From Micrasema longulum (Eukaryota; Arthropoda; Insecta; Trichoptera; Brachycentridae): DNA of 64,000 bases. Location: positions 62,001-126,000 of the forward strand of contig JAGVSM010002373.1 in the NCBI GenBank assembly GCA_022494885.1, given 5' to 3'. Position numbers and translations under genes: made by a program. Of the stretch, positions 19,935-31,074 are shown one piece after another (the stretch's first letter is position 1; each line of letters begins with the position of its first letter). Under the pieces are notes generated by a model. That model was not told the DNA's origin and searched no databases. It saw only the letters and a list, made by a program, of their open reading frames with translations.

Positions 19935-20545
19935 CATTCCATAATAATTGAAATAATATGAAGATAATATAGCAAAAAAGAGATTAAAAAAAAACAGTAC
20001 ATTAGGTAACTAAATTCAAAAGAACGATAGTCAAGTGTCCTGCTCCAATGTTGCCACAACCTCGATTCCCAGCAATGTTCCATGAATTGGCTGATTATGA
20101 TGTAAGGTCTTTTCCTCAGCCGTTTTCCGAGGCCTGCTATCCAGCGCCGTAACAGTCCATCCAAGTGAGAAAGTCTAGCAGTAGCAAAAATTCCACTCAC
20201 GCAACAATTTCGGGAAAGCTTGTCTGGGTCTCTAAATCCATTGTTGTAGTACGCTTACATTTCCCTATAATACTACGGTAATTGTATTTACACTTCAGCT
20301 CACTGGTGTATTGCTGCGTTCATAGAATCTGACACAATCTGTTCTTCGCTTCCACGGAGCATTGATAAAATCTTCGTGCCAGCATATAAGCTCGTGTTAA
20401 ATAGGCTCGATATTGTCGCCTTATATCCCAATCGTCCGCACAGTTTTCATCCAGTATATGGCCTAGATATTTGAACGACTTCACTCTTTTAACTCCATTA
20501 CCGTCTTTGAAAAGTGGTGGCACATGTACCAAAGCCTATGATTAA
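19935..20545 (-). pseudogene. RTE-3 LINE: RT thumb and C-terminal remnant
   Basis: A minus-strand segment 20532-20320 encodes VKSFKYLGHILDENCADDWD, then IRRQYRAYLTRAYMLARRFY. This is the 'F-x-Y-L-G-H...D-D-x-D-I-x-R-x-x-R-x-x-x-x-R-x-x-M-L-A-R-R-F' block that follows the RT palm. A second segment (20200-19934) gives FATARLSHLDGLLRR and GLGKRLRKR, equivalent to the 'F-A-x-A-R-V-x-x-F-x-x-L-L-R-[RK]...R-[VL]-R' helix further on. The two lie in order about 120 bp apart with frame breaks between them. The same family is at 55690-56230. Confidence 0.8.
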
Positions 20546-20984
20546 TATTTTTTTTTACATAAATAACAATCAACCTCCACCAAGATATTTAACATTTTTT
20601 TTGTTTGCACGCTATACGATTAACAAAATAAAAATGTTTTTTATGCGTTCTTAGTATTTATACCAAATTCAATAGGGGTTTGTATAAAGCTTCCCTCAAT
20701 ACACGTTTCTTGGTTCCCTGGGCGATATTGTGGTGAGGGGAAGATTAAATACTTGTGTAAGAAAGGCAGCGAAGTGAAATTGATCTGAAAGAATCCGTTG
20801 AGGTCATTTGGAAATGGCCCAATTGTCGGTATGTCTAGAGGGGATTTTTTTCTCGCTTCCTTTCATGGATAAAGGTTATTTTTTCAAAATGGTTTTATCT
20901 GAATTATTTTTCAAATTAACATATTTGTTAAAATACTGTACAGGTATTCAAACATTTGCTATATTTAAGACGGGCAAAAAATAC

Positions 20985-21105
20985 ACCTCTGTGTATAAAA
21001 TAGAACCATAACCTCAGAAGAGTGTTTTCGACTAGATGGTTGCTTTTAGGTAAAATCCTTGAATACAGAAATCGAGTGAAGATAAGTCCACCTTGTTGTG
21101 TAATT
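20985..21105 (+). mobile_element. SINE-B leader fragment
   Basis: 'aaatagaaccataacctcag', 'gtgttttcgactagatggtt', 'aggtaaaatccttgaa' and 'atcgagtgaagataagtcca' match the leader found before the tRNA-like part at 30755-30860 and 53335-53420. The tRNA-like head itself is absent. Confidence 0.55.
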
Positions 21106-22262
21106 ATTGACCAACAAATAATTAATATATTTAATAAATCCAAAGGCACAGATTATAGTGACACAACCATGAACGACCCATATCTGTGAACTTGCCCCAA
21201 GTCGCTAGAAAATCTGTAATTTATATAATTTAAATTAAAAATGAATTGTTCTTTCTTATGTTAAATATTTTCGCTGATCACGAGTTTTTACACAAGAATT
21301 TGAAATGCACATAATAAAATAAAAGTGCAGTTTTTATAATTAAATAAATAAATACCAAATATTTACCTTTATTATTATGTAACATACCCACCATATACCA
21401 ACTGAAAGGAAGAAAAACACTTAAAAACACGTAAAAATATACACTTTTATACAGTCAAATTACAAATACCAACCATGAAAACTGCACGCGCTTGATATAT
21501 AAAATAATAAAATGACTAATCAGTAAACAAGGTCAACACAAGACGACCTTACCAAATTTTGAATTTTTCGATTTTGTAGTTTTATATTACTATTTCCGAT
21601 CTGATTGGCGTCAAATTCCGAAGCGGTAATAAGCCGCGGCGTAAGGGAATGGAGGAAAACAATCAAGAAGTGACTTTTGAAAACGTTTCACCATTTATTG
21701 TGGACAAGGGGGCCTGCAATAAATAGAACAAAATAATATTGAAGGGTACTTTTTTCCTAAAAAACTTTCTGACGGTCTTTGTGAGTAAAATTAATCAAAA
21801 ATTAAATTAAAAATCACGAATTTAAATTAAGCACGCTAATAAAAATAATCATGAAATACGTAAATAATTTTGTTTCGTGGGTTGAAATATTTTCAAAATC
21901 GTCATGAGATTTGAATGTTTTTACATTTTTTTGCATTATCTTTGAAATGAATATTTCAAACTTCCAATTTTACCCGTGGGAAAAAATCACTTATTAAAAT
22001 TAAGCATGTAAATAAAAACAATCATTAAAAACGTAGATTATTATGTTTTATGAGTTGAAATATTTTTTAAATCGTCATGGGATTTATCTAAATGTTATTA
22101 CATTTTGTTGCATATGCTTTAAAATGTATACCATTATACATACTTTTGGAAAGTCAGTCATTATTTGTATTCAAAAGGGTCGGTTTAATCTGAAGCTGGT
22201 AAGCATGTGTACTTTGTAAAATTGTCTTGTAATGCTCTAAATGCGTAAAGGCAATAAAAAAA
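21106..22262. other. Anonymous AT-rich region
   Basis: No gene or known repeat seen. Segments at 21840-21945 and 22000-22110 resemble each other ('aaacaatcat/aataatcat', 'gttgaaatattttcaaaatc/gttgaaatattttttaaatc', 'gtcatg.gattt'). This suggests an old ~160-bp tandem duplication. Confidence 0.4.
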
Positions 22263-22264
22263 AC

Positions 22265-22812
22265 ATGTCAATTAATTAAATCGCATTGTACTCTAAATCA
22301 GCATTATATGAGTCAATGTTAAATATTTCTAGTCTACAAAAACGTAGGACTAATATTGATTCCATATATATGTTCGGCATACAAAATGGTGTAATCAATG
22401 TTTCATCATTACTGGGACAAGTAAAATTCAATATTCCGACTCGTAGGTTGAGAAACAATGAAGTACGGTTCATCGATCAGCATAAATAAGCAAAACATCT
22501 ACAATATTTTATTGTCAAAATTGTCGAACGGTAGCTCAATATAACTCACCTATTGTTGGATTACAGAATACCGGGAATGAATATGCATCACATTTTGATA
22601 TATTTAGTTTATCTCTGCCTAACTTAAAAAATAAAGTGACCAACATATTTTTATCAAAAAGAGCAAATCATCTTCAGAAGATTGGGTTGGAATAATTATA
22701 ATTTGATTGATTAATGTATTTTGTAATTTTATAATTTCTTTAACTAAGCACTCTTTATACCACATATATGTAAATGGCAGAAATGCCGTATATAAATAAA
22801 TAAATAAATAAA
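22265..22812 (+). pseudogene. LINE ORF2 C-terminus and 3' UTR (R1/I-like)
   Basis: An open segment (22286-22489) carries SLQKRRTNIDSIYMFGIQNG, then VINVSSLLGQVKFNIPTRRL and RNNEVRFIDQH. This corresponds to the LINE C-terminal order 'L-x-x-R-R-x-x-x-D-x-x-[YF]-[ML]-[FY]-K-[IL]-x-N-G-x-[IV]-[ND]...L-L-x-x-[IV]-x-F-x-[VI]-P-x-R...R'. The frame then breaks. The 3' end is marked by the (TAAA)n tract at 22791-22812. Only the final domain and UTR are kept. Confidence 0.75.
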
Positions 22813-22863
22813 ACAAACTGTGGCTTTAATTCTCCAATGCCCGTCTTTGTCGTATTGTTGACT

Positions 22864-22944
22864 CAAGACAAGATCTGGACTTTTTCGGTTTAAGTTTACA
22901 AAGATTTAAATGAGCACTAAATAAATAGTCCAGATCTTGTCTTG
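22864..22944. repeat. Perfect 18-bp inverted repeat with 45-nt spacer
   Basis: 'caagacaagatctggact' (22864-22881) is answered by 'agtccagatcttgtcttg' (22927-22944) without a mismatch. It could be a very small foldback or the ends of a miniature element. No flanking target duplication was found. It lies 52 bp past a LINE tail. Confidence 0.7.
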
Positions 22945-22984
22945 GTGGCCCTTATGTTTGTCAATGCTTCTTTTTTTTGTATTG

Positions 22985-24280
22985 TTATATTTGAAACCTA
23001 TAATTTGTATACATGGACAATGTCCGTTAATAAACAAATAAAAATGGAGAGATTGAAATAACATTTGAAAAAAAAGCACTTACTTATTTTGGATAGCAAG
23101 AAAAAATATGTATTTTAAAAAAAACCTTATTTGAAAAACGTTCCGCATGACAGATTTAGCAAAATGGTGCGGTAGTAAAAAAAGATTTACTATTTAGAGG
23201 AAGTACCATTTCTAGGTTCCTTTTATAGAAAACGGAAGACGTTGAAATGGTCGTAAATTTTGATTAAAAAGATATTTGTTCTGTTATCATTCAAATAAAT
23301 ATTATAATATGTACGTCCGCTTTCAACTGAGCAAATTTTCTATGAAAATTGTACTTTTAATTTAAATATATAAACGTTTGACGCTTTATACAAAGTTTGG
23401 TAAAAAATACACTGAATTCGAATTAAAATACAGAATTAGATTGCGTAGTTAGTTTTTGACAGACCAACTAGTAAGACGCGTTTAAGCGTGATCACCAGTT
23501 TTCAAGATGATAACGCGCCCGCTGACGGCGATTTTTGTACCAATAAACCAAACCGCATTGATGCTTCCGCCACATTATTCACTGGACTTGGCCTGCGACT
23601 TCTTCCTCTTTCAATTAATATTGAGAAATAAAAGAAGGTTTTAGAATAATAAACTTAACTTCCTTTTTTTTTAAATCAGTGTAAATAACATATAGTACAT
23701 ACGTGTTTCAGAGCTAGACCGCGAAACTTCAGACAAACGTTCCTTATGATAAACTTTTAAAAAAATACTTTGAAATTGTTTTTAAAAACTCGTTTTTTAA
23801 AATAATTTAAGGAAAATTATTATATAAAATGGAGATAATCCTTGATGTCTCGGAATAGCACCCCTTCCACAAATACCTATCCTAATCAGCCGCTTCCCTA
23901 GTCTGCATCCAGTGCGTATCGCATCGTTGGTCAAGTACGTTTATAATGTGATTTTAAAAAAATGCGATTTTCCAAAAAATAAAGAAGGATGTTAAAAAAA
24001 ATTGTCATCAAAAATGTTCCTCTGAAGTTTCAAGGTATGGACCTGAAAAACAGTGTAAAGTCAGATAAAAAAATTCACCTCATATTAGGTAGGAAAAAGT
24101 GATAGTAGAGGTATCGAATGAATGATATTTATTATTAAAAAACCTTTTTTTGTGAAAGACTGTCATTTAAAGTTTTAAGAGGCTTGTCAGCAGGTGAAAA
24201 AGAGAGGATATGGAAGGAAATTGTAAAAATATACATCAAAATACCCAGACCAATTGAGAAAAAAATATTTCTTGGACTTT
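22985..24280. other. LINE 3' tail remnant, then anonymous sequence
   Basis: 22985-23045 ('acatggacaatgtccgttaa' then TAAA repeats) looks like a LINE 3' end with a small hairpin, ggacaatgtcc. Beyond that I recognise nothing. 23480-23600 is a G+C-richer patch ('gacgcgtttaagcg', 'aacgcgcccgctgacggcg') of unknown nature. Confidence 0.4.
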
Positions 24281-24282
24281 TT

Positions 24283-24352
24283 TTTGCAACTGGCGGGAAT
24301 CAAACCCGCAACGCAACTTTCACAGTTATCCATCTAACCAAATACACCATTG
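24283..24352 (-). mobile_element. tRNA-like SINE head
   Basis: Minus strand: the A-box-like 'tggttagatggataac', then 'gttgcgttgcgggtttgattc' ending in the cccgcc of a closed T arm. It is followed on the same strand by a poly-A-like tail (t-rich on plus, 24278-24283). No complete acceptor stem, so I treat it as a SINE head, not a tRNA gene. Confidence 0.5.
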
Positions 24353-24366
24353 GTTAATCATTATGA

Positions 24367-25032
24367 TGTGGTGCCTCAAAAGTAGGTACCGGCAACTTTC
24401 AAGAAAATAGAGCAATATATTAAACATGACGGGTTGGTAACACAGAGGATCAGTGACGTAGGTAAACATATGAAAGCACCGACCCTCTGATCGTCCCGTC
24501 TTTTCTCCACCTTTGCAGCTCGTCACCTACAACCAAGATCCAAGTTTTTTGCACTACGAAATTATTGTTGACCGCATAGTAAAAATATATTCATTCTTAC
24601 TTCAGTGTTCATTTGCATTAGTAATATACTCAAATAAAAATAGTTTTTAAACTGTTTAGATTAATTGTTACATAAACTCATTAATGTCAATCTGTAAGGG
24701 CTTACAAAAGCCTTTTGATTAGCTTTTAAAAAAATCTCATACATTTAAATTGTATTTCATTTAATGTTTAATAAAAAATATTAAAAACTCATGTAGGTAT
24801 CGATTTTCATTTTATTATAAAGTGTTAAGCAACCTTCTGAAGAGAAAAGTGTGGCCGTGCGTGAGATGTTGGAAGTAGAATTTCAATCTACTTCTTGCCT
24901 CACATTTTAGTCTGTAGCGCTAGACTAAAAATATCTACGTGCAGATGACCTATCTACTGAGTCAGAAGTAGAGTGGTCAATAAGCCGATCGCTAATGAGT
25001 CATCTTCAGCACAATTGGGGACCACCATACAC
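24367..25032 (+). mobile_element. Long terminal repeat (copy 1), interrupted
   Basis: It begins 'tgtggtgcctcaaaagtagg' and is followed directly by a primer-binding-site-like 'tggtgaccccga' at 25033. The same beginning and following site occur at 26430-26962. Shared internal words are 'aggatcagtgacgt', 'gaaattattg', 'gcaacctt' and 'cgtgagatgttgga', in the same order. An inserted LINE 3' end (24645-24745, like 17700-17795) makes this copy longer. The family (Gypsy or BEL/Pao type) is not determined. Confidence 0.6.
24645..24745 (+). mobile_element. LINE 3'-end insertion within the LTR
   Basis: 'actcattaatgtcaatctg', 'agggcttacaaaagcc' and 'gattagcttttaaaaaaa' match 17735-17795, the 3' UTR of the LINE at 17320. 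It is absent from the other LTR copy. Confidence 0.5.
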
Positions 25033-26429
25033 TGGTGACCCCGAAAACTGGCTCCCCCATACTGGTGAACCGACGGTAAATACAAGACATTCTACGGGAT
25101 CACCAGAATGGGAAGATAAAATCGCTTTTAGAATTTCCAAGACCAATTTCCAATTTCCTCACTATTAGAGAATGGGAATCAAGTTAGAGTATAGTGGGAT
25201 TCGAACCACGGACCTTCGAGCCGTGAGTCTGAGATACTAGGCACGGGACCACAACCCGATTTAAATAAAATAAGCCTCGATTTAAGCTTCTATAACAAAT
25301 GCGTAAGATATATAATCCATAATTATTATCGAAAATGTTCATGTACTGAAACCGGTGGCGGTGGTAAGATATAATTTTTTTAATTAATTTTGCATTACGT
25401 AAAATAGATTTTATATCAATAACATAGAAAATTAGAATGCTAGGACTGCAAATATTAATTTGATAATATTTTTTATAAATTAACAATTATGGTTTATAAT
25501 ATTATATTATTACCAAGCAAGGAAATTCGATTATATTTATTTTTAAGAACGTTTTTTTGCGAATGAGTTCAGAGCAGTGTGGGCCGATATTACTTGCTGA
25601 TGTAGGGTAGAAATTTTCGTTCAGTGGACTTTTATCCCATTATTTTTAAGCCGCGGGGGTTGAAAAAACGACTGTAGTAATCCCAATTTGGTGGATGAAT
25701 GGTCGTTTGAATTCAGTTAAATTCAAAATATCAATTTATTGGATTATAATTATGTTATGCTTCGTGAAAATACAAGCCGAGAGAATTAAATGGTATTTTC
25801 ATATTATATTACTAAATTGAATGAGTAAGTTCATGATATGATAATATTTTATTACAGAGCTGTATGGAGCTTAGTACTTTAATGTTGTTTATAATATGAG
25901 TTCTGAAATATATACATAAAATTTACCATTTATCTAGAAATAATGATACCTGAAATCACTGACGTAATAACAAACTTGCTAGAACATATAAAACGTGTTC
26001 AACGAAAGCACTATCGATTCAAACAGGATTGTTCCCTTGAGATCTAAGGTCCAGCAACGATCCGCAAATTTCTCTTTAAACGATAACGTTCCTCTGTGGC
26101 GTCCATCTACATACAACTTAAGAAATGTCTCAATTGTTTTTCAAAACCTGGTTATTTAAAAATTTTGCTCTACTTGATGCTTGGCAATCGCGATAGGAAT
26201 TTTTTCTTTTCAGGGTCTGTGGGCATTTAAAGTATCCTTGGATTATACCCGATCACACGACTACCCAGCTTATATGAAGTAATGGTAAATTGAATAAAAA
26301 ATTACTTACTTTTTATGTTGTTGATTCCTTTTTCTGTTGTTGCGGATATCCTTATCAACCTTCGTGTTTTTTTCTTCAAAAAATCCAATTAATATTGTAA
26401 GCCAAAGTAAAATCGCTCAATACAACTAT
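25033..26429. other. Between the two LTRs; internal region not recognisable
   Basis: Starts with the primer-binding-site-like sequence and two further 'ctggtga' words (25031, 25066). Apart from SINE-C at 25130-25256 and low-complexity DNA, I find no gag, protease, RT or integrase motif. Either the internal region was deleted or the two LTRs are separate solo copies. Confidence 0.45.
25130..25256 (-). mobile_element. SINE-C copy
   Basis: Minus strand: 'ggttgtggtcccgtgcctag', 'agactcacggctcgaagg', B box 'ggttcgaatcccac', then 'aacttgattcccattctc' and 'taatagtgaggaaattgg'. This is colinear with 30540-30665. The head resembles a tRNA in spacing of A and B boxes. Confidence 0.7.
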
Positions 26430-26962
26430 TGTGGGTGCCTCAGAAGTAAGTACCGCCAACAATCTGGCATAGTCTACGAACGCGACAGTTTCAACGTTGG
26501 CAACTCAAAGGATCAGTGACGTTGGTAAGTCTTTAAAAGTACCGACGCACTGATCGCTCACCCTTCTCTCTACCTCTGCTACCCGCTACTTACTACTGGG
26601 ATCAACGATCGTAGTCTTCCGAAATTATTGCTAACTGTGACATAGAAAATATTTGTATAAAACGTTAATTCAGAGTTTACGTTTATATTCATTAATATGA
26701 CTCATAAATTTTACTGTATTTAATTTTTGCCGAAATAAAAAGTGTTCAAATATCATGTTAGTACGGCTTCGATGTTTGAAGCAACCTTTTAAAGAGTAAA
26801 GTAAGGGTCACGCGTGAGATGTTGGATGTAGAACTTACGCAGACTTCCTTTATCATACTTTTGCCTGCAGTGCAGGTATAAAAACAGCTCCGCGTATCTT
26901 AGGCACGCTGACCGACCTACCTGCAAAGACAGAAAAGAGTCGAGTCGGGTGTCCAATACAAC
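26430..26962 (+). mobile_element. Long terminal repeat (copy 2)
   Basis: It begins 'tgtgggtgcctcagaagtaa' and is followed at 26963 by 'tgttgaccccaac', a diverged form of the site after copy 1. Since a primer-binding-like site follows both LTRs, they are not simply the 5' and 3' ends of one element. Separate insertions or a recombined tandem are alternatives. Confidence 0.55.
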
Positions 26963-26969
26963 TGTTGAC

Positions 26970-27655
26970 CCCAACAATAGGCAACTCCACACTATCTTAA
27001 TAGTTTTTTTTGTCATGTTCTACTAGCTTTTACTTGCGGGTTCGCTCACGTGCTATTGAGGAAAAGTCGTTAAGGTAATTAATTAGTTGTGTTGTTAATC
27101 AATAAGAGTTTTTGCTTATCAATAAGAATTTCCCTGATGGAATGATAATTTTTTTTTTAGGATTGAAGGTAGCTTGGTTTTTCAACCATCGCTATTAAAG
27201 AAATGCGTTAGTCTATGATGATGTAGCATCGTTATTATGTTCATTAATCCAAAATCCTACTACATAACCTAATATATAATTAACTAAAAGCACGTATATT
27301 ATAGATATTAAAATAATTAATTTCATATTTATTATTTTTGACATCCCATCTCACCGCCTTCTCATTTCCAAGTAATGTCGCTGATTATTACTACAGTGAA
27401 TTATTTATATTTTATATTTTTTTCGGGATGTAAAATAGGTAGCCTATTTTTCTTCCAATATTTTCGGTTATTCCTGTGCAAAAAATCAAGTCGATTGGTT
27501 GTTTCGTTAAGACGCGAAGGACACACAAACAAACAAACACTTTTTCACATTTGTATTATTCGTATAGATATAGATTGTAAAAAGATTTCAAAACCTGTGA
27601 ACTAGCAATTTTTTTTCAATGATGTTTTTGTCATTTTATATGAAATGGAATTATT
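26970..27655. other. Anonymous AT-rich sequence
   Basis: 'ttatcaataagagtttttgc' and 'ttatcaataagaatttccc' (27096-27135) form a short tandem duplication. Nothing else was recognised. Confidence 0.4.
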
Positions 27656-27659
27656 AAAT

Positions 27660-27892
27660 TTAAAATAGATACTAAATGTTATGGAATATTTGTATAAAAC
27701 CACATACCGACTTTTTTATGTCTATTGGTTTCGAGACGTACTCGATTCTTCGTCAGGACATCAATTGAACCAACATGCAAAGCCCACTATCATAGTTGTT
27801 ACACAAAAATATAAAACCAACACACCATGCATTTTAATAAACAACCCTTGCTCTGATTTGGTAATGAAGATATTTTATGCTGTGGGAGAGAG
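27660..27892 (-). mobile_element. Penelope-type terminal repeat (family B)
   Basis: Colinear with 17900-18265. It carries the best-preserved family-B core (27716-27762). A plus-strand fragment of the same repeat follows at 28190-28250, on the other side of a SINE-A, giving an inverted arrangement typical of Penelope-like ends. Confidence 0.5.
27716..27762 (-). ncRNA. Hammerhead-like motif, family B
   Basis: Minus strand: 'atgtc' (helix I), intact 'ctgacga', one base, a partly mismatched helix II ('gaatc' against 'gtctc'), intact 'gaaa', 'ccaa', 'ta' and 'gacat' (helix I). Helix I pairs perfectly over 5 bp. Helix II and helix III are damaged, so this copy is probably inactive even if the ancestor cleaved. 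Confidence 0.5.
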
Positions 27893-28068
27893 AAGTCAAG
27901 ACGCTTGACTCACGCACGGAAGGTTCCGGGTTCGATTCCCGGTGAGAACACAAAAATTGAAAATGTGATTTTTCTCAAGCCTGGGTGCTCTGTGATGTAA
28001 TTCACCACTGTAATTAGGCCTCTTGGCCTGTTGTGGTGCAAAAAAAAAAAATGTAAAAAAAAAAAAAA
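27893..28068 (+). mobile_element. SINE-A copy, 5'-truncated
   Basis: Starts within the A box ('aagtcaagacgcttgactca'), then B box 'ggttccgggttcgattcccg', body 'gtgatttttctcaagcctgg', then 'gtaattcaccactgtaatta' and 'ggcctgttgtggtgc', ending in an interrupted poly-A (28040-28068). It is truncated by about 16 nt relative to 60144-59919. Confidence 0.85.
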
Positions 28069-28184
28069 GTAGTTGAAAAAAGAGGGAGGGTATGAAAGGA
28101 GGGGCATGAATTTCATTGGTTTAGGGAGACCATTACAATGGAACATCGTATAATAGGCTATTTTGAAAGGTTGTTTGATGTTTG

Positions 28185-28255
28185 ATCACAGGAGACATAG
28201 AAAAGTCGGTAAGTGGTTAAATACAAATATTTTTTAACATTTAGTAAAATGTTTG
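28185..28255 (+). mobile_element. Penelope-type terminal repeat fragment (family B, inverted)
   Basis: 'gagacatagaaaagtcggta' and 'agtggttaaatacaaatatt' match the complement of the outer end of 27660-27720. The hammerhead-like core is missing. Confidence 0.5.
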
Positions 28256-28930
28256 AATACAAAGTTGATGCTTTATACGTAATATTTAAATATAAATAAT
28301 ATCAAATGGATAAACTGTTTAATTGATTTAGTAAATTCTAAAGCTCAAAAGCGGAAACCTCCAGTAACGAATACGTTATAAATAGTAAGAATCTCCAATA
28401 AATATTGTTTCCAGAGTAGTTACATAAAAGCAAATTCACGTTTCCTCTGTTGTAGGTGTTAGCTTCCATTTTTCGAACAAGGAGAACAGAACACAGTGAG
28501 GGGGAAGATTGAAAGTGGAAACACTGGGTTAAACCGTTGTGCGATATACTTGTCATTTGTCACAGCCGCTGTTGGTAGTAAAGTCAGACAAGAATTGTAA
28601 AATCACGTTTTTTATATTTTATTTGTTAAGGATATTAACAGTAACACAGATTTAACATAAACAATAAAAATTAAATACGTTGAAAAAAACAAAGAAAATA
28701 TAAATGTGTTAAAAATTGATTGCGAGGGTGGACTGTGTGTGTATAATCTTTCAGAAAAAATCCAAATACCGCAGGTGGTTACCTCGACCCCAGTTAAAAC
28801 TTTATGGATACAACTTAGAAAAAAAAGAAATATCGTTATAATTTATAGTGTTTATAAAACTGGTTCATAATATTTATTAGCCATAATATACAATGTGATG
28901 AAAACCAAATTAAAACAAAGGTATACATGG
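28256..28930. other. Anonymous sequence
   Basis: No gene, repeat or tRNA-like element that I can support. Confidence 0.4.
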
Positions 28931-28934
28931 TGAA

Positions 28935-29105
28935 TGGACTCGTGGTGTAATGGTTAGCGCGTGTGCCTACAACGCAAGTAGTCTTGGGTTTAACTCCTTA
29001 CATGTTTGGTAAGAAATATTTATTTTAAATTGTGTTTTTGCATTAGAATATTTTATAGTCCATGGACTGGTACCTGAAGCGTACCACCGTAAAACCAACA
29101 ATAAT
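28935..29105 (+). mobile_element. SINE-B-related copy
   Basis: tRNA-like head 'ctcgtggtgtaatggttagc' (A box), 'gtgtgcctacaacgcaagta', and B-box-like 'tcttgggtttaactcct'. The body 'tagtccatggactggtacct' and 'gaagcgtaccacc' is shared with the other SINE-B copies. The 3' tail is lost. The head differs in the anticodon arm from the 12.5-kb copy, so the two may be subfamilies. Confidence 0.65.
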
Positions 29106-29144
29106 TAATTAGATGCAGGTAGTATGTACATATGAATAAGTATA

Positions 29145-29335
29145 AATTAATAGTAAAAATTAAATGATAAAATAAAAAGTAAAAGTTAAAATTAATATTA
29201 AAAGTTTAAATTAAATTTAAATTAAAAGTTTAAAATTAAAAGTTAAAATTAAGAATTAAAATTAAAAAGTTAAAGTTGAAAGATAAAATTAAAAGTCAAA
29301 TTAAAAGTTTAAAGTCAGCAGGAGATAAATTTAAA
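29145..29335. repeat. Cryptically simple A/T repeat
   Basis: A degenerate run of 'aaaagttaaaatta'-type words with variable spacing. The plus strand is strongly A-rich with almost no C. It probably expanded by slippage from a retroelement tail. Confidence 0.75.
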
Positions 29336-30535
29336 ATGTCTTTAACAGATCTGATAAAAATATGGTATTTACAATGAAATATGTCGGTGTCGCTAAAACT
29401 ATCAAACTGTGTTAAACACGTGGAATCATAATTAACAAGTGTATCAACAATATCCATATTTTTTTAAAATTAACTTTTTCTAAAAAAATATAAAATTCTA
29501 GTACACTTACTTTCTAAACATGCCTTGTAGTTTTGGTAAACACAATTTTAAAAATATCATTTCAGTATGTTTATTTTTAGAAATGTCCTTTTTTCTGAAC
29601 GCTTATTTCACTTAAAGTAACATCAATCTGTTTTCAATATATCGGTTTTCCCCTGCGTTACCATTTCTTCTTATTGACTTAATTTACAAGATGTAAAAGT
29701 TTCAGCCGGAGAACAAACAGCAACATATTGATTTCGATATGAAGTTTTGACATTACAAACATCCTTCCATCAAGCTACGCACATAAAAAAAGCTTTTGAC
29801 ACATTGGAATGAAAAAAATGGTGACGTCATAAGGGTATTGTTTGGAAAAATGTTTCACAAAAGAACAGTAAATATCCTCTTCTGTCTCTAACGGTCAAAA
29901 TCTCTCGTCTAGTTAAACCAGAACTTTTGAATGCAGGCATAATCAGCGAAAGAAACAAATTACTCGTATTGAAAACATGAAATTCTCATAGGATTGACAT
30001 TCCTTCTTTACACGCAGTACTTAATTTCATGTACGTTTTACAGTACATACTTCCATCTCAAAGAGTCAAAAGCTCTTGCATAGTAGAACAGATTTACCGA
30101 ATGATGATATCAACAGCAAAAGAGACTGAGCAAGAGTATATATCATTTGAAATCCCCATAGGGTAGATATTCCTTTTTTACACACAGGTTCGGGTTTGGC
30201 GTTCACGGTCTATGCACACAAGAAAATGTCGGATCAAACTGTCGAGAAAGATTGATGCATTTCGACGGCCTCCGAAAATTGACAGTAATAAATAATTCCT
30301 GTTATGTATAAAGTAACTTCATGGATATTTATTTATGTTGTCACGTTACTTATTTTAAATCATGAGTGAGGTTTCAAGACGTTGTGTTTATTGTACTGGT
30401 GATACAAAAATATGTTGACCCGTTTTTCACTACATGTAGAAAGTTTTAGTAAGTGCTGGAAATTTTAAATAAAACTAACAGATTTAATTTATTATATTAA
30501 AATAACAATGTTAATCACATTTTATGCCTTCATTT
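29336..30535. other. Anonymous sequence with an internal duplication
   Basis: Around 29985 and 30150 two ~40-bp stretches are alike: 'ctcataggattgacattcct' with 'ttacacgcag', and 'cccatagggtagatattcct' with 'ttacacacag'. They are separated by ~165 bp. No coding signal is convincing. Confidence 0.4.
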
Positions 30536-30539
30536 TTGA

Positions 30540-30665
30540 ACTGTGGTCCCGTGGCTAGTATTGTGGACTCACGGATCGAAGGTTCGAGGTTCGAATTCCA
30601 ATCTACCTCAACCTGATTTCAATTTTCTAATAGTGACAAACATCTCGTTGAGAATTGCCCTAAAA
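30540..30665 (+). mobile_element. SINE-C copy
   Basis: 'actgtggtcccgtggctagt', 'ggactcacggatcgaagg', B box 'ggttcgaattcca', and then 'cctgatttcaattttctaat' and 'agtgacaaacatc'. The most legible copy of this family. Confidence 0.7.
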
Positions 30666-30754
30666 TTTAAATATCGGTAAAAATACTAAGAACCCAAATA
30701 TGTATTTAAAAAAAAAAAATATTGGTATTATTTTGTCTATGTAGACAAAGAATA

Positions 30755-31072
30755 CTGATCTGTGTGAAAAGTAGAACATAATCCTGGAGGAGTGTTTTTG
30801 ACTTGATAGCTCTTTTCAGGTAAAAATCCTGAGTAAGAAAATCAAGTAGAGATAAGCGAACCCCCTAATTTAGTGGTTGGTGCGTTTGCCTACCATGCGT
30901 GAGGTTCAGGGTTTGATTTCTGAGAAGATTGACGAGAAACATTGTTTTAAATGTTGCAATATTCCTTGGACTTGAACCTGAAGCGTAGGCTGATCACTTA
31001 AACTTCTAAGAGATAATGGCACTTATTCTCTGCATAACACCTATTCTCCTCTAAGGATGCGAATCGTGGCAC
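30755..31072 (+). mobile_element. SINE-B copy with leader
   Basis: Leader 'aagtagaacataatcctgga', 'gtgtttttgacttgatagct' and 'tcaagtagagataagcg'. Head 'tttagtggttggtgcg', 'tttgcctaccatgcgtgagg' and 'ttcagggtttgatttctg'. Body 'tccttggacttgaacctgaa' and 'gcgtaggctgatcac'. The 3' tail blends into RTE-1 sequence at about 31070. Confidence 0.75.
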
Positions 31073-31074
31073 TT

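Noticed and set aside
23480..23600. Possible unique gene fragment
   Set aside because: G+C-richer, but no frame, splice signal or repeat relation could be defended.
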